Source of the DNA: Candidatus Bathyarchaeota archaeon
Lineage (GTDB): Archaea > Thermoproteota > Bathyarchaeia > Bathyarchaeales > Bathycorpusculaceae
Reading direction: 5' to 3'
NCBI GenBank assembly: GCA_026014465.1
Contig: JAOZID010000010.1
Location: 152,188 to 216,187 of the forward strand
DNA length: 64,000 nucleotides
Shown: positions 26,214-34,416 of the stretch, piece after piece
Numbering within the stretch: position 1 is the stretch's first letter
How the letters are laid out: every line of letters starts with the position of its first letter
Notes under the pieces: model-generated
Told to the model about the DNA's origin: nothing
The model's input: the letters and a program-made list of their open reading frames with translations, nothing else
Databases searched by the model: none
Translations under genes and position numbers: made by a program

Positions 26214-28712
26214 TTACGGGTTGGGGGTGTGGTGTGGTTTGGTTGTTTGGGTGGATGTTTGGTGTTGGTTGTGTTTGAGGAGGCTTGTTTTTAGTATGTC
26301 GGTTATGGCGAAGCTGAGTAGTGCGTATCCCCATACGAGGGCGGCTAGTTCCCATCCGAGGGGGGTCATGAATATGCCGTAGACTGCTATGAGGGTGCCT
26401 ATGACTTGGGTTATTTCTGCGGTGAAGAATAGGGATTTGGCGGGGAAGGGGCGTTCCCAGAAGTGGTTTGTGCCTGTGCGTGCGAGGTAGATGGTCATGT
26501 GTCCTCCTACGGTCATTTTGAGGAATATTAGTGTCTGTAGCATAGCGGGGTCTAGGTTTAGGGTGTAGGTGCCTATTAGGAAAAGGACAAAGCTTGAGAT
26601 TACTCCTGTAGTTCCCAGAAGTGATGCTATTCTAAGTACGCTGTGCATGTTCCAGCGAACGGGGTTTTGCTGAATCTTTACCTTGTCGTAGGCAATCATC
26701 ATGATAGGCAAATCGTTTAGCAGCGCCAAAATAATTATCATAACCGCCGTTAGGGGATAGACGTCAAAGACAAGAATAGCCAGCGTCAAGAAAATCAGTA
26801 CACGAACGGTTTCGGCAATTCGGTAAATTGCATAGTTGTTCATGCGCTGGAAAATCTTTCGGCTCTCTTCTATGGTGTCAATTATAACCGAGAGCCCCAT
26901 TTTGGTGAGGACAACATCTGCTGCGGACTTTGCCGCGTCCGTGGCTCCTGCAACTGCGATTCCTGCGTCGGCTTTTTTTAGTGCGGGTGCGTCGTTTACG
27001 CCGTCTCCTGTCATGCCTACTATGTGTCCGCGTTCTTGGAGTAGTTGTACGATGCGGTATTTGTGTTCGGGGAAGACCTGTGCAAACCCGTCTGCTTTAT
27101 CCACAAGCTCAGAGACTTCATCTCCTGTTTTTTCCACGAACTCTGAAGCGTGAAGAACATTGGAGCCAAGATTTACTTCTCGAGAGATTTCTTTTGATAC
27201 GGCTATGTGGTCGCCTGTTACCATTTTGACGTTGATTCCCAGGTCCTGAGCCGTTTTTATGGTCTGAGCAGAATCTTCGCGTGGGGGGTCATAAACTGCG
27301 AGCAAACCGATATAGCGCCATTTGCCTTCTGCTTCAGATTTAGCCACAGCCAATGCCCGATAACCCTTACTTGCAAAAGAGTTCACAACCTCCGTAATCT
27401 TTTCTTCCATTTCTGCATCGGGCGTTAGGGACAGGAAAATTTGGGGCGCCCCCTTGGACACCTTAATTGCTGTGGCGTTAGCTGTTTGGATATTTGCTTC
27501 GGTTCGTTTTGAAACAGGGTCAAAGGGCTTAAAATCAAGCACCTTATAAGCTGCAATTGTTTGGGCAACTTTTTTGTTTTCTTTTGCTTTAGCCAAAACA
27601 GCGTCATCAATCGGGTCATTGTTTTCTTCTCTAGATGCCAACGCGCCAAACAGCAGCGTATCTTCTACTGTGTAATCGCCAAAAGCCTCCACAGTAACAA
27701 CGGTCAATTCATTTTTCGTAATCGTTCCCGTCTTGTCGGAGCATAAAACATCAACCCCCGCCATCTCTTCAATCGCAACTAGCTTGCTCACAATGGCTTC
27801 TTTTTTGGCAAGAGCAATAGCGCCAACAGCCATGGTCACCGTTAAAACGGCTGGCAACGCAACTGGAATGGCGGCGACAACCAAAACCAATGCAAACTGC
27901 AAAATTTCCAACGGATTTGCAGAACGCAAAAGGGTAACAACTAGCACCGTTGAAACCATTACTGCAGCCAGCGCGATTAGGTAGTTGCCGATTTTTAGAA
28001 CTGCTTTTTGGAAGTGGCTTCCCGTTTTGGCTTCTTCTACTAGTTTTGCGGTTTTGCCAAAGAAGGTGGTTATGCCTGTTCCTACAACTGACGCGTTCAT
28101 TTCACCTTGGCGAACAATTGACCCTGAAAAAGCAATGTCAGAGATGTGTTTTTCAACGGGCAGCGATTCTCCTGTTAATGCAGATTCATCCAAAAGCAGG
28201 TAATCGCCATTCATGAGTTTAATATCAGCAGGAACTGTATCGCCTAAACGAACCCTAACAACATCTCCTGGTACCAGTTGTTTTGCCGGGATTTCTTTCC
28301 AAACGCCATCGCGCAGTACACGTGCGTTAGGGGCTAGTCTTTTTTGAAGCATGGCTATGGCGTTGTCTGCTTTGTGTTCTTGCCAAAAACCCACCACAGC
28401 ATTTACTACAAGCAACGTGAATATAATTGCAAAATCTTCCCAATGCTGAATAGCAACTGAGAGTCCAGCTGCCGCCTCAATCATCCATGGAATTGGTCCC
28501 CAAAAGTAGCTCAAAAACTTGCGTATGGGACTGACTTTCTTTTCTGGAATTTCGTTGGTGCCAAAGTATTGTAATGTTTTTTCTACTTCTTCGGAGGATA
28601 GCCCCGTTCTAGCATATTTTTCAAATGGGGTTTCTTCTTCAGAAGCCTGGTTAGATGCGGATAAACCCAATAATAAGCCTTCTAATCTACAAACCACAAC
28701 TTTGGAACACAC
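26214..28712 (-). CDS. P-type proton-transporting ATPase (type P3A)
   Basis: An 832-residue plasma-membrane H+-ATPase that pumps protons outward at the cost of ATP. Motifs in order are LTGESLP (actuator), CSDKTGTITKNEL with phosphorylated Asp326, VSKGAPQ (nucleotide-binding Lys), MVTGDH and MTGDGVNDAPALKKADAGIAV (hinge). The M6 stretch LNDLPIMMIAYD keeps the Asn-Asp pair typical of P3A pumps, where the Asp carries the proton. SYFWGPIPWMIEAAA is the M1 signature. The C-terminal tail is short, Thr/Gln/His-rich and unlike the plant autoinhibitory domain. The message appears leaderless. It is divergent from a CBS-domain gene. The function call is strong by family. Confidence 0.92.
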   Translation of the reverse strand: MCSKVVVCRLEGLLLGLSASNQASEEETPFEKYARTGLSSEEVEKTLQYFGTNEIPEKKVSPIRKFLSYFWGPIPWMIEAAAGLSVAIQHWEDFAIIFTLLVVNAVVGFWQEHKADNAIAMLQKRLAPNARVLRDGVWKEIPAKQLVPGDVVRVRLGDTVPADIKLMNGDYLLLDESALTGESLPVEKHISDIAFSGSIVRQGEMNASVVGTGITTFFGKTAKLVEEAKTGSHFQKAVLKIGNYLIALAAVMVSTVLVVTLLRSANPLEILQFALVLVVAAIPVALPAVLTVTMAVGAIALAKKEAIVSKLVAIEEMAGVDVLCSDKTGTITKNELTVVTVEAFGDYTVEDTLLFGALASREENNDPIDDAVLAKAKENKKVAQTIAAYKVLDFKPFDPVSKRTEANIQTANATAIKVSKGAPQIFLSLTPDAEMEEKITEVVNSFASKGYRALAVAKSEAEGKWRYIGLLAVYDPPREDSAQTIKTAQDLGINVKMVTGDHIAVSKEISREVNLGSNVLHASEFVEKTGDEVSELVDKADGFAQVFPEHKYRIVQLLQERGHIVGMTGDGVNDAPALKKADAGIAVAGATDAAKSAADVVLTKMGLSVIIDTIEESRKIFQRMNNYAIYRIAETVRVLIFLTLAILVFDVYPLTAVMIIILALLNDLPIMMIAYDKVKIQQNPVRWNMHSVLRIASLLGTTGVISSFVLFLIGTYTLNLDPAMLQTLIFLKMTVGGHMTIYLARTGTNHFWERPFPAKSLFFTAEITQVIGTLIAVYGIFMTPLGWELAALVWGYALLSFAITDILKTSLLKHNQHQTSTQTTKPHHTPNP

Positions 28713-28834
28713 TAGCTCTTAAGTATTACTCAAAAACTCCATGATTTCTATCTGTTTTCTTTTAGCCCCAAACAAAACCTTTGTTTACGCCGCTTGAATC
28801 TGCAAAACTTTTATCAGATTCGCATCTGTTTGTT

Positions 28835-29263
28835 ATGTTGATGGTAACTGTAGAAAGTCTCATGACTAAAAAACCCTTAACCATCGACGGAGAAAAAACT
28901 GTTTTTGAAGCAGCACAGCTCATGAGCAGAAAAGAAGTCGGTGACATCATTGTGGTAGATATGGAAATGCCCGTTGGCATAGTCACTGAACGCGATTTTG
29001 TAAGAAGAATAATAGCCAAGGGGCGCTCAGTAGATATGAAAGTTTCAGATATAATGTCAAAACCTCTAATCACCATTGAACCCAGTGCTTCAATTAAAGA
29101 CGCCGCAAGAAAAATGGGCGAACACAAAATCAGGCGACTTCCAGTCATGAAAACCCACAAACTCGTAGGCATAATCGTCGCCTCTGACCTAACACGGCAT
29201 GTAGGCAAAAAAACCTTCACCGAAGGCCTTCTCGACGCAATATGGCGCCACCCCCTACGATAA
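28835..29263 (+). CDS. Two-CBS-domain protein
   Basis: A 142-residue protein made only of a CBS pair (Bateman module), which typically binds adenine nucleotides to sense energy state. The first repeat has VESLMTKKPLTIDGEKTVFEAAQLM, then GIVTERDFVRRIIAKG. The second has VSDIMSKPLITIEPSASIKDAARKM, then GIIVASDLTRHV; each carries the G-h-h-(T/S)-x-x-D motif. The ATG at 28835 was chosen because the upstream in-frame region is not conserved and the message would be leaderless. It is divergent from the proton ATPase, with a 122-bp gap, and might be co-regulated with it. Partner unknown. Confidence 0.85.
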   Translation: MLMVTVESLMTKKPLTIDGEKTVFEAAQLMSRKEVGDIIVVDMEMPVGIVTERDFVRRIIAKGRSVDMKVSDIMSKPLITIEPSASIKDAARKMGEHKIRRLPVMKTHKLVGIIVASDLTRHVGKKTFTEGLLDAIWRHPLR

Positions 29264-29269
29264 CCACAT

Positions 29270-29283
29270 CACCTTTTTAGGTG
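29270..29283 (+). terminator. Short hairpin after the CBS gene
   Basis: CACCT/AGGTG form a 5-bp stem with a TTTT loop seven bases after the CBS stop codon. It is a weak terminator candidate only, because no long T run follows. Confidence 0.3.
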
Positions 29284-29356
29284 CTTGTTGAGTTTTTCAA
29301 GGTTTTTGCTCTTGCCTTTATCTGTGGACGAAAATGGCTGCTGTTTTTCGTAGTTT

Positions 29357-29420
29357 GCCGTCCGAGTAACTCTGAGTTGTCATCCCTTGCGGTCAAGCTA
29401 ATGCCTTTTCATCATCCGGC
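29357..29420 (-). ncRNA. Candidate C/D-box sRNA
   Basis: On the minus strand: a terminal stem GCCG/CGGC, a canonical C box ATGATGA just inside it, a 12-14-nt guide, a D'-like TTGA, an 8-nt spacer, a C'-like GATGACA, a second guide (ACTCAGAGTTACT) and a degenerate D box CGGA next to the closing stem. About 64 nt in all, a normal archaeal size. Seventeen bases (TGACCGCAAGGGATGAC, 29379-29395) around D'/C' are identical to the tRNA-Trp intron. The D box differs from CTGA at one base. No protein gene overlaps. Likely role: guiding 2'-O-methylation of rRNA or tRNA; targets not determined. Confidence 0.6.
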
Positions 29421-29483
29421 ACGGAAAATAAGGTTACGCCGAAGATAAAAGGGTTGGCAAAAATTGTAGTTGATGTTGAGGGT

Positions 29484-30278
29484 TTATTTGGTGGCTTGTT
29501 TTGGTGGGGGGTCTTTGGTGTAGTATTGGACGGTGTGGTCGGTTGTGAATCCGAGTTTTTCGTAGAGTTTTTGGGCGTTGCTGTTTTTTTCGGTTTGAAG
29601 AGTGTGGATTTTATTTCCTTTGGCTATGGAGTCTTTTAGGGCTTGTATGGTTAGGGCGGTTCCTATGCCGCGGTTTCGACACGTTATTAGGGTGCCTACG
29701 TCGAATATGCCGCCTATGCCTTTGGAAGAAAACAGGGCGCAGGTGCCAACGGGTTTTTCTTGGAGATAGCTTAGGTAGAACGTCCAGCCGTTTTGCAGGC
29801 AGTCACGGGTAAAATCGTCAAACCCGCTTTTCCATTCTGGGGGCATCTGGAAAATTGAAACCAGCAAATTGTTGAAAACTTCAATTTCCGCGTCCGTGGT
29901 TACCCTTTTTACGGTAAAGCCGTTGTCTGTTTCCTTGGGCAAGGTTTTGGTTTGGAGTACCATGACGGCTTGTTCGCCTTTTGGTTCAAACCCTGCTTGT
30001 TGGAGAAGAGAAACAAATGAGTTGGGGGTTAGCGGTGAAACCCTAAAACATGCATACGACATGCCCTTCAAGCGGAAATACTCTTCCACTTCTTCAAGCA
30101 GCACCTGCGTGTTCGCTTCGGGGTCAACTCCAGCTGCATGATTTAGCGCATACAACGGAATTTGGGGATAGCAAACAAATATGGTGCCTTCACGTTTTTT
30201 AGATAGAGATAATCCTAAAACAAGGTCACGCCAAAACAACTCCAAACGCTCAGTACAGCTCAAAGCAAACCCCGCCAA
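29484..30278 (-). CDS. GNAT family acetyltransferase
   Basis: A 264-residue soluble protein with a C-terminal GNAT domain. TVKRVTTDAEIEVFNNLL starts the domain near residue 131, PVGTCALF is strand 3-4, and DVGTLITCRNRGIGTAL is motif A with the R-x-x-G-I-G acetyl-CoA loop. QTEKNSNAQKLYEKLGF is the motif B region. The N-terminal half (residues 1-125) resembles a degenerate GNAT-like domain (YACFRVSPLT...FVSLLQQAGF), so the protein may be a tandem GNAT. The substrate is unknown. It is followed upstream by the ferredoxin operon on the same strand, 47 bp away, but probably has its own promoter. Confidence 0.8.
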   Translation of the reverse strand: MAGFALSCTERLELFWRDLVLGLSLSKKREGTIFVCYPQIPLYALNHAAGVDPEANTQVLLEEVEEYFRLKGMSYACFRVSPLTPNSFVSLLQQAGFEPKGEQAVMVLQTKTLPKETDNGFTVKRVTTDAEIEVFNNLLVSIFQMPPEWKSGFDDFTRDCLQNGWTFYLSYLQEKPVGTCALFSSKGIGGIFDVGTLITCRNRGIGTALTIQALKDSIAKGNKIHTLQTEKNSNAQKLYEKLGFTTDHTVQYYTKDPPPKQATK

Positions 30279-30325
30279 CCTAAGATAATGTCTCCTGTTA
30301 AAGAATTCTTGTCTGTCACTGTTGT

Positions 30326-31537
30326 CTAGTCTAACCAGTTGCGTGATTTCATGATGATTTTTCCTGCGAATTTGGCTTTAAGCGCGCCTTCATAGGGGCA
30401 CATTTCCACGCATCGCATACATAGCATGCAGCCTGAAACTGTTACGTCGCCGCCTTTCTTGTCGTAAATTTCAGTGACCTGCGTGGGGCAAACGCGTTTG
30501 CAGACGCCGCATTTGGTGCATTTCTCTGCGTCTTTTTCAAGTTTGGTTAGGGCTATTTGTTTGAATGGCGTGAATGTGCTGAAAAGCGCGGTTAAGCCTC
30601 CCAGCGGGCAGATGCGACACCAGAACCGCCTGTACGCCAGCGACAACGCCGTGACGATGATAAGCACGGTCAGGTTTATGGAGGTCACATAGAACCCTGT
30701 AAGGTAGAAGGGTCCATAGGTTATTTGGGCGACGTAGTCAAAATTCATGGAACCCACGGCGCACTGTGACAGCACGCATAAGGGACGCATGGGGCAAACC
30801 AGGCAGAACGGCTCGTTTATGTTGCCTACTATGCCTGCTTCGGTTCCTTCAGGTCCGCCTGGTATGGTGCCGGGTATGAGTTCGGTGCCAAGTATGGCGT
30901 AGGACCCGAATATGACGCTTAGAAGTAGCGTTATGGCTATGATGACGTAGGGTAGTTGCCCGATTTTGGCGTTGGTTTTGTCTGAGAAGGTGAGGTGACG
31001 TTTTTTGAAGGCTTTGCGTATGCGTGTGAGCACGTCCATGTACAAGCCAAAGGGACAGAGCCAGCCGCAGAAACTTCGCCCAAGCACCACCGACGCGGTT
31101 ATGACTAACCCAAAGACGATGGCGAGTTTTTCGATGCCTGGCGTCGAGTAGAAGACTTGGTAGCCGCGTGGGTAATCCCAAAACGGAAAAATGTACGCCT
31201 GAATCTGCCACAACGCACAGGTCACGGTGCGTCCGTTAGGATAATAGCAGGCAAGCACAGGAACCGACAAACCATCAGGAAACTGGTTACCCAACAATTC
31301 AATGCCAACAAGGCGGTCACGCGGCGAACTGCCCAGCGGCGCCCACAGCGGCTGATTAAACGGTCCAAGAAAAAGCCCCATAAAAATAACTACAACCGCC
31401 GCGATTTGAACAAATAACCGCAGATTACTAACCCGACGCGTCTTGTCATTGCTAAACTTTAGAATCGCCAAAACACCCACTATAAACAGCAACAAGAAGG
31501 TGCCCACAACTATGGCATCCCAAGTTATGGGTGTCAC
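30326..31537 (-). CDS. NapH/NosR-like membrane 4Fe-4S ferredoxin
   Basis: A 403-residue polytopic membrane electron-transfer protein. Four or five hydrophobic helices surround two CxxxCP motifs, GWLCPFG near residue 159 and CRICPLGG near 307. GxFCLVCPMRPLC (near 244) adds further Cys ligands. The C-terminus holds two ferredoxin-type clusters: CTKCGVCKRVCP and CMLCMRCVEMCP. This is the NapH/MauN/NosR-type layout, in which electrons pass between a membrane quinol or ferredoxin pool and an external partner. The GTG start overlaps the upstream gene's TGA (GTGA), so the two are translationally coupled. Its physiological partner is unknown. No nitrate or nitrous-oxide reductase is nearby. Confidence 0.85.
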   Translation of the reverse strand: MTPITWDAIVVGTFLLLFIVGVLAILKFSNDKTRRVSNLRLFVQIAAVVVIFMGLFLGPFNQPLWAPLGSSPRDRLVGIELLGNQFPDGLSVPVLACYYPNGRTVTCALWQIQAYIFPFWDYPRGYQVFYSTPGIEKLAIVFGLVITASVVLGRSFCGWLCPFGLYMDVLTRIRKAFKKRHLTFSDKTNAKIGQLPYVIIAITLLLSVIFGSYAILGTELIPGTIPGGPEGTEAGIVGNINEPFCLVCPMRPLCVLSQCAVGSMNFDYVAQITYGPFYLTGFYVTSINLTVLIIVTALSLAYRRFWCRICPLGGLTALFSTFTPFKQIALTKLEKDAEKCTKCGVCKRVCPTQVTEIYDKKGGDVTVSGCMLCMRCVEMCPYEGALKAKFAGKIIMKSRNWLD

Positions 31538-32199
31538 TGTTTTGCCTCCCTGCGTTTGTTCACTTCTTTAACCGCCACGGCTATTGAAAGCGCAATGGCT
31601 GTTGTGATTCCTGCTGCGATGGCTACTGAATGTTTTTGGTAGGTGGTTAGGCTGCTGTTTTCTTGCATGTCTGGCGGGTAGGTTATGTAGAGTAGGGCGA
31701 TGTTTTGGGCGTTTGTTGTTACTGTTAGGGTTTGTTTGTCTTCTGATAGGGTCCAGTCTTTGCCTTCGGGGACAAACTCGCCTTCCACAATAACGCTCCA
31801 GTCACGCGATGTAGTATACCAGCCAACATCAAACGTCTGCGAACCCTCACCCACAACAGTGTAACGCAGTATTCCAGTTGCGCCCGACGAAGCAAAGCGT
31901 CCATACGACCACACCGTGATGCTGCAATCCTGAACCGACAACCTAAACGCATCCACAAAAGAATCTCCAAACTGCAAACCCGAAAAAACCCACATATCAT
32001 CCTCCAAAACCGCCGAAGTGTACGAGCCGTTTGACCCAAAACTTATCGTTCCGTTAAGCGCAGGTATTCTAAACTGGTCATCAGGCGTAAAAGAGGTTAC
32101 ATTTTGAGCCTGCGCACTCAAGCAAACAAGCAAAAGCCCCCAAACTATGCACACCGCCAACACGACGCTTGCCCTAATTGCTCTTTGGGTAATAACCAA
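31534..32199 (-). CDS. Exported membrane-anchored protein coupled to the membrane ferredoxin
   Basis: A 221-residue protein of unknown family. The signal peptide spans residues 10-32 (ASVVLAVCIVWGLLLVCLSAQA), the middle is a beta-rich domain (residues 40-170) with aromatic-rich repeats, and a C-terminal transmembrane helix (near 190-210) ends in a basic tail (KEVNKRREAKQ). The ectodomain looks like a DOMON-like or cytochrome-binding beta-sandwich (FRIPALNGTISFGSNGSY...WVFSGLQF), but no haem ligand motif can be named. The TTG start follows GGGGAT. It lies directly upstream of, and overlaps by 4 bp with, the membrane ferredoxin gene, so the two proteins probably form a complex. Confidence 0.65.
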   Translation of the reverse strand: MVITQRAIRASVVLAVCIVWGLLLVCLSAQAQNVTSFTPDDQFRIPALNGTISFGSNGSYTSAVLEDDMWVFSGLQFGDSFVDAFRLSVQDCSITVWSYGRFASSGATGILRYTVVGEGSQTFDVGWYTTSRDWSVIVEGEFVPEGKDWTLSEDKQTLTVTTNAQNIALLYITYPPDMQENSSLTTYQKHSVAIAAGITTAIALSIAVAVKEVNKRREAKQ

Positions 32200-32275
32200 A
32201 TCCCCTTCGACGCTAAACTAAACTAACTCGCCAGCACTGGTATTTTAATGCATTCCAAAAACCCCAACTGCTGCT

Positions 32276-33640
32276 TCAGGCTGTCTCGTGGTGCCCGTGC
32301 CATTGGTCGATTAGGGCTGTAGGTTTTATGTCATGTTTTTCTAAGCCATAACGCCGCAAAGGCTTGGTTAGGTGTCTTTGTGACCGCGTAGACGTAACAT
32401 AAAGCTCAGGCTTTAAGCCGCGTTGTATTTGGGTTTGGATTTTGCCCATGTCTTTGTAGCGGATTTTGCATTTCTCACACCGCAAGCCCTGATTACGTCC
32501 CATAGATTCGAGGCGTTTATTACAGTTTGGACACAGTGGATTCTCAAACACCACTTTAGGCGCAAGCTCTACCACCCTGATTTTCTCCAAATTCACCGTC
32601 AACGAACGCTTTGGGGTCTGCTTTTTCACCGCGCCATAAACCTCAACGCAATCCCCAACCATGAGTTCCCGCGCTATCTTCGCCAAACCCCCTGTAGGCT
32701 CGTAAGCAGCGCAGTCAACCTCCCCTTGTAGGTCGTTTATGGCGAAAACCACATGGCGAACAGGAACCAGATGTGGCTCTTTGGAGACGACGCCTTGGAC
32801 GATAACCGAACTGTACGGCGTGATTTCTCTGAGGTTGGCTGCGGGTTTGAGGTGGGCGTCGGTTCCTTGGTTGCTGCGAAAAATCATCCATCTATCCACT
32901 GGCTCCAACGTTTTGACCATGCTAAATGCCTCTTTGACGACCTGCGGGGTTTCGCCTCGGATACCAAACAAGATGGGGTCAGGTCCGCGCGGCGTGATGA
33001 TTACACGGTTTTTCTCGTTGTCGACGTTGTTGAAAGTGAGCGGCTGCAGGGCTTGGTCCATGTGAAAAATCGAGGCTGTGTCGACTTGGCGTTTGCTGCC
33101 AAAACGTTCGGGTCTGCGGTATGCGATTAGTTCATAGGTGTGGTCGCCTGTGAGGGCTGTGCCGATGGCTGAAAGCGCCCCGATGATGCCGCGCCTGCTG
33201 TTGTAGCCGTATGCTTCCCCGTTAAAGCACCTGATGAGTTGCAGGGCATCTTCAAGGTGCATGATATCGGTAACTGCACATTTGGCAAACGCTTCAACCT
33301 CGGCAGGTATTTGCGGGGTTTTTAGGAAAACGATGCCTGGGTTGGTTCCCCTACAGCATACGTCCGAGTGCTTCTCCACCAGCTCCACCGTGAACTGCTT
33401 TATCTGCTCCTCCAGCTCGGCGTCAAATTCGATACGCAGGCACAACGCGCCGTTTCCACGTGTCTTCCACGGAACATTCGGGTTGAGCCTAACCAGCAAC
33501 GGATAATCCAAAAACCTTGCGCCTAAACGTTCAAGCTCCTCCACCAGCAAAGCGGCAACATACGTAGTGCATCCCTGCTTGGTCGAGTCGGTATCGTCAA
33601 ACCCGATATGCATCTGCATTGTAGTATCTGACTGCGGCAT
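32276..33640 (-). CDS. tiaS: tRNA(Ile2) 2-agmatinylcytidine synthetase
   Basis: TiaS joins agmatine to C34 of tRNA-Ile2 so that it reads AUA codons, an archaea-specific essential modification. The N-terminal HIGFDDTDSTKQGCTTYVA is the signature block (FDDTDS). LDYPLLVRLNPNVPWKTRGNGA is the second conserved block. RGIIGALSAIG and the OB-fold-like VQGVVSKEPHLVPVRHVVFAI belong to later domains. A C-terminal zinc ribbon (CPNCNKRLES...LRCEKCKIRY) contacts the tRNA. The length of about 450 aa is typical. The ATG at 33640 is used here; ATG 33619 or 33613, immediately before the first strand, may be real. Upstream and downstream genes are unrelated. Confidence 0.93.
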   Translation of the reverse strand: MPQSDTTMQMHIGFDDTDSTKQGCTTYVAALLVEELERLGARFLDYPLLVRLNPNVPWKTRGNGALCLRIEFDAELEEQIKQFTVELVEKHSDVCCRGTNPGIVFLKTPQIPAEVEAFAKCAVTDIMHLEDALQLIRCFNGEAYGYNSRRGIIGALSAIGTALTGDHTYELIAYRRPERFGSKRQVDTASIFHMDQALQPLTFNNVDNEKNRVIITPRGPDPILFGIRGETPQVVKEAFSMVKTLEPVDRWMIFRSNQGTDAHLKPAANLREITPYSSVIVQGVVSKEPHLVPVRHVVFAINDLQGEVDCAAYEPTGGLAKIARELMVGDCVEVYGAVKKQTPKRSLTVNLEKIRVVELAPKVVFENPLCPNCNKRLESMGRNQGLRCEKCKIRYKDMGKIQTQIQRGLKPELYVTSTRSQRHLTKPLRRYGLEKHDIKPTALIDQWHGHHETA

Positions 33641-33747
33641 TGTTGACAACTGGAGAAATGACTGCGTCTGTTAAAAATTTTTTTACAGGCTGTCTTCTCC
33701 TTCAGTAAAAGACGTTTGCTGTAAACCCCTTAATCTGTTATTAGTAG

Positions 33748-34158
33748 TTAGCCCTCTATCAATCGTAATGCGATTTGAAAACATTGTTCAGCGTATATTT
33801 CATAAACATGTAAGCGGGTATCATTTTCTGAGAATGGCCACAATACATTGTTTTCCTCCCAGAACATGGCATAATGGTATTCATGGAAAAACTTGTTTCT
33901 GGCGTCTCTTAGTTGGTCTAATAACTCAAATTCTTCTTGCGTAATTACTTTTTTGTTTACCGCCTCTGCTAGACATTCCCTAAAGTTACCTTCAGTTTTG
34001 TTGATTGAAAATTTTGTTACTTGTTCAACTAGAATAACCAAACATGCAAATGCTGCCAGTCCTTTGTTTTCTTCATAGCATTCTTCAGCTTCTTGTGCTA
34101 ATGTTCCTATCAAAAAATCTCTTTCTAAGAGCTTCGTGATTACTTTCAGTTTTTCCAT
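33748..34158 (-). CDS. HEPN-like helical protein
   Basis: A 136-residue all-helical protein. The block LLDQLRDARNKFFHEYHYAMF (near residues 80-100) contains R-x4-H (RNKFFH), the hallmark of HEPN-superfamily RNases and nucleotide-binding partners. The preceding helices (AEECYEENKGLAAFACLVILVEQVTKF) match the usual helix that packs against it. No MNT nucleotidyltransferase antitoxin lies beside it. The ATG follows GAGGACATATCT, a clear ribosome binding site. Function unknown: possible toxin, abortive-infection component or housekeeping helical protein. The base composition is AT-rich compared with the neighbours. Confidence 0.6.
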   Translation of the reverse strand: MEKLKVITKLLERDFLIGTLAQEAEECYEENKGLAAFACLVILVEQVTKFSINKTEGNFRECLAEAVNKKVITQEEFELLDQLRDARNKFFHEYHYAMFWEENNVLWPFSENDTRLHVYEIYAEQCFQIALRLIEG

Positions 34159-34416
34159 AGATATGTCCTCGTCTGTGTGGCGTATTCACTATTGAAAATA
34201 TTTGATTGGGCTATTAAAGAATTTAAAAGGTTGTGTATTATAATCAGGGCTTTTCGTGTGGGTATCTATGTGGTTAAATAAACATATGGTTTTTGGAGTT
34301 GACTGTACACAACTGATGACCGCAACTGGAACAACATTTTCTATCTTGCTTATAGCCATTGTGTTCACAAGTTTTAAATGTTGAATCATGGCATCTTAGG
34401 AAAGGAGCTGTTTGCT

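Noticed and set aside
34300..34345. A TGATGACCGCAA sequence like the D'/C' core
   Set aside because: It lacks the C box, second box pair and closing stem seen in the real candidates; the match is too short.
34286..34384. A 32-codon hydrophobic ORF (MVFGVDCTQLMTATGTT...) before the first ABC exporter
   Set aside because: No ribosome site, it overlaps an alternative start of the ATPase and only its length and a weak hydrophobic stretch support it.
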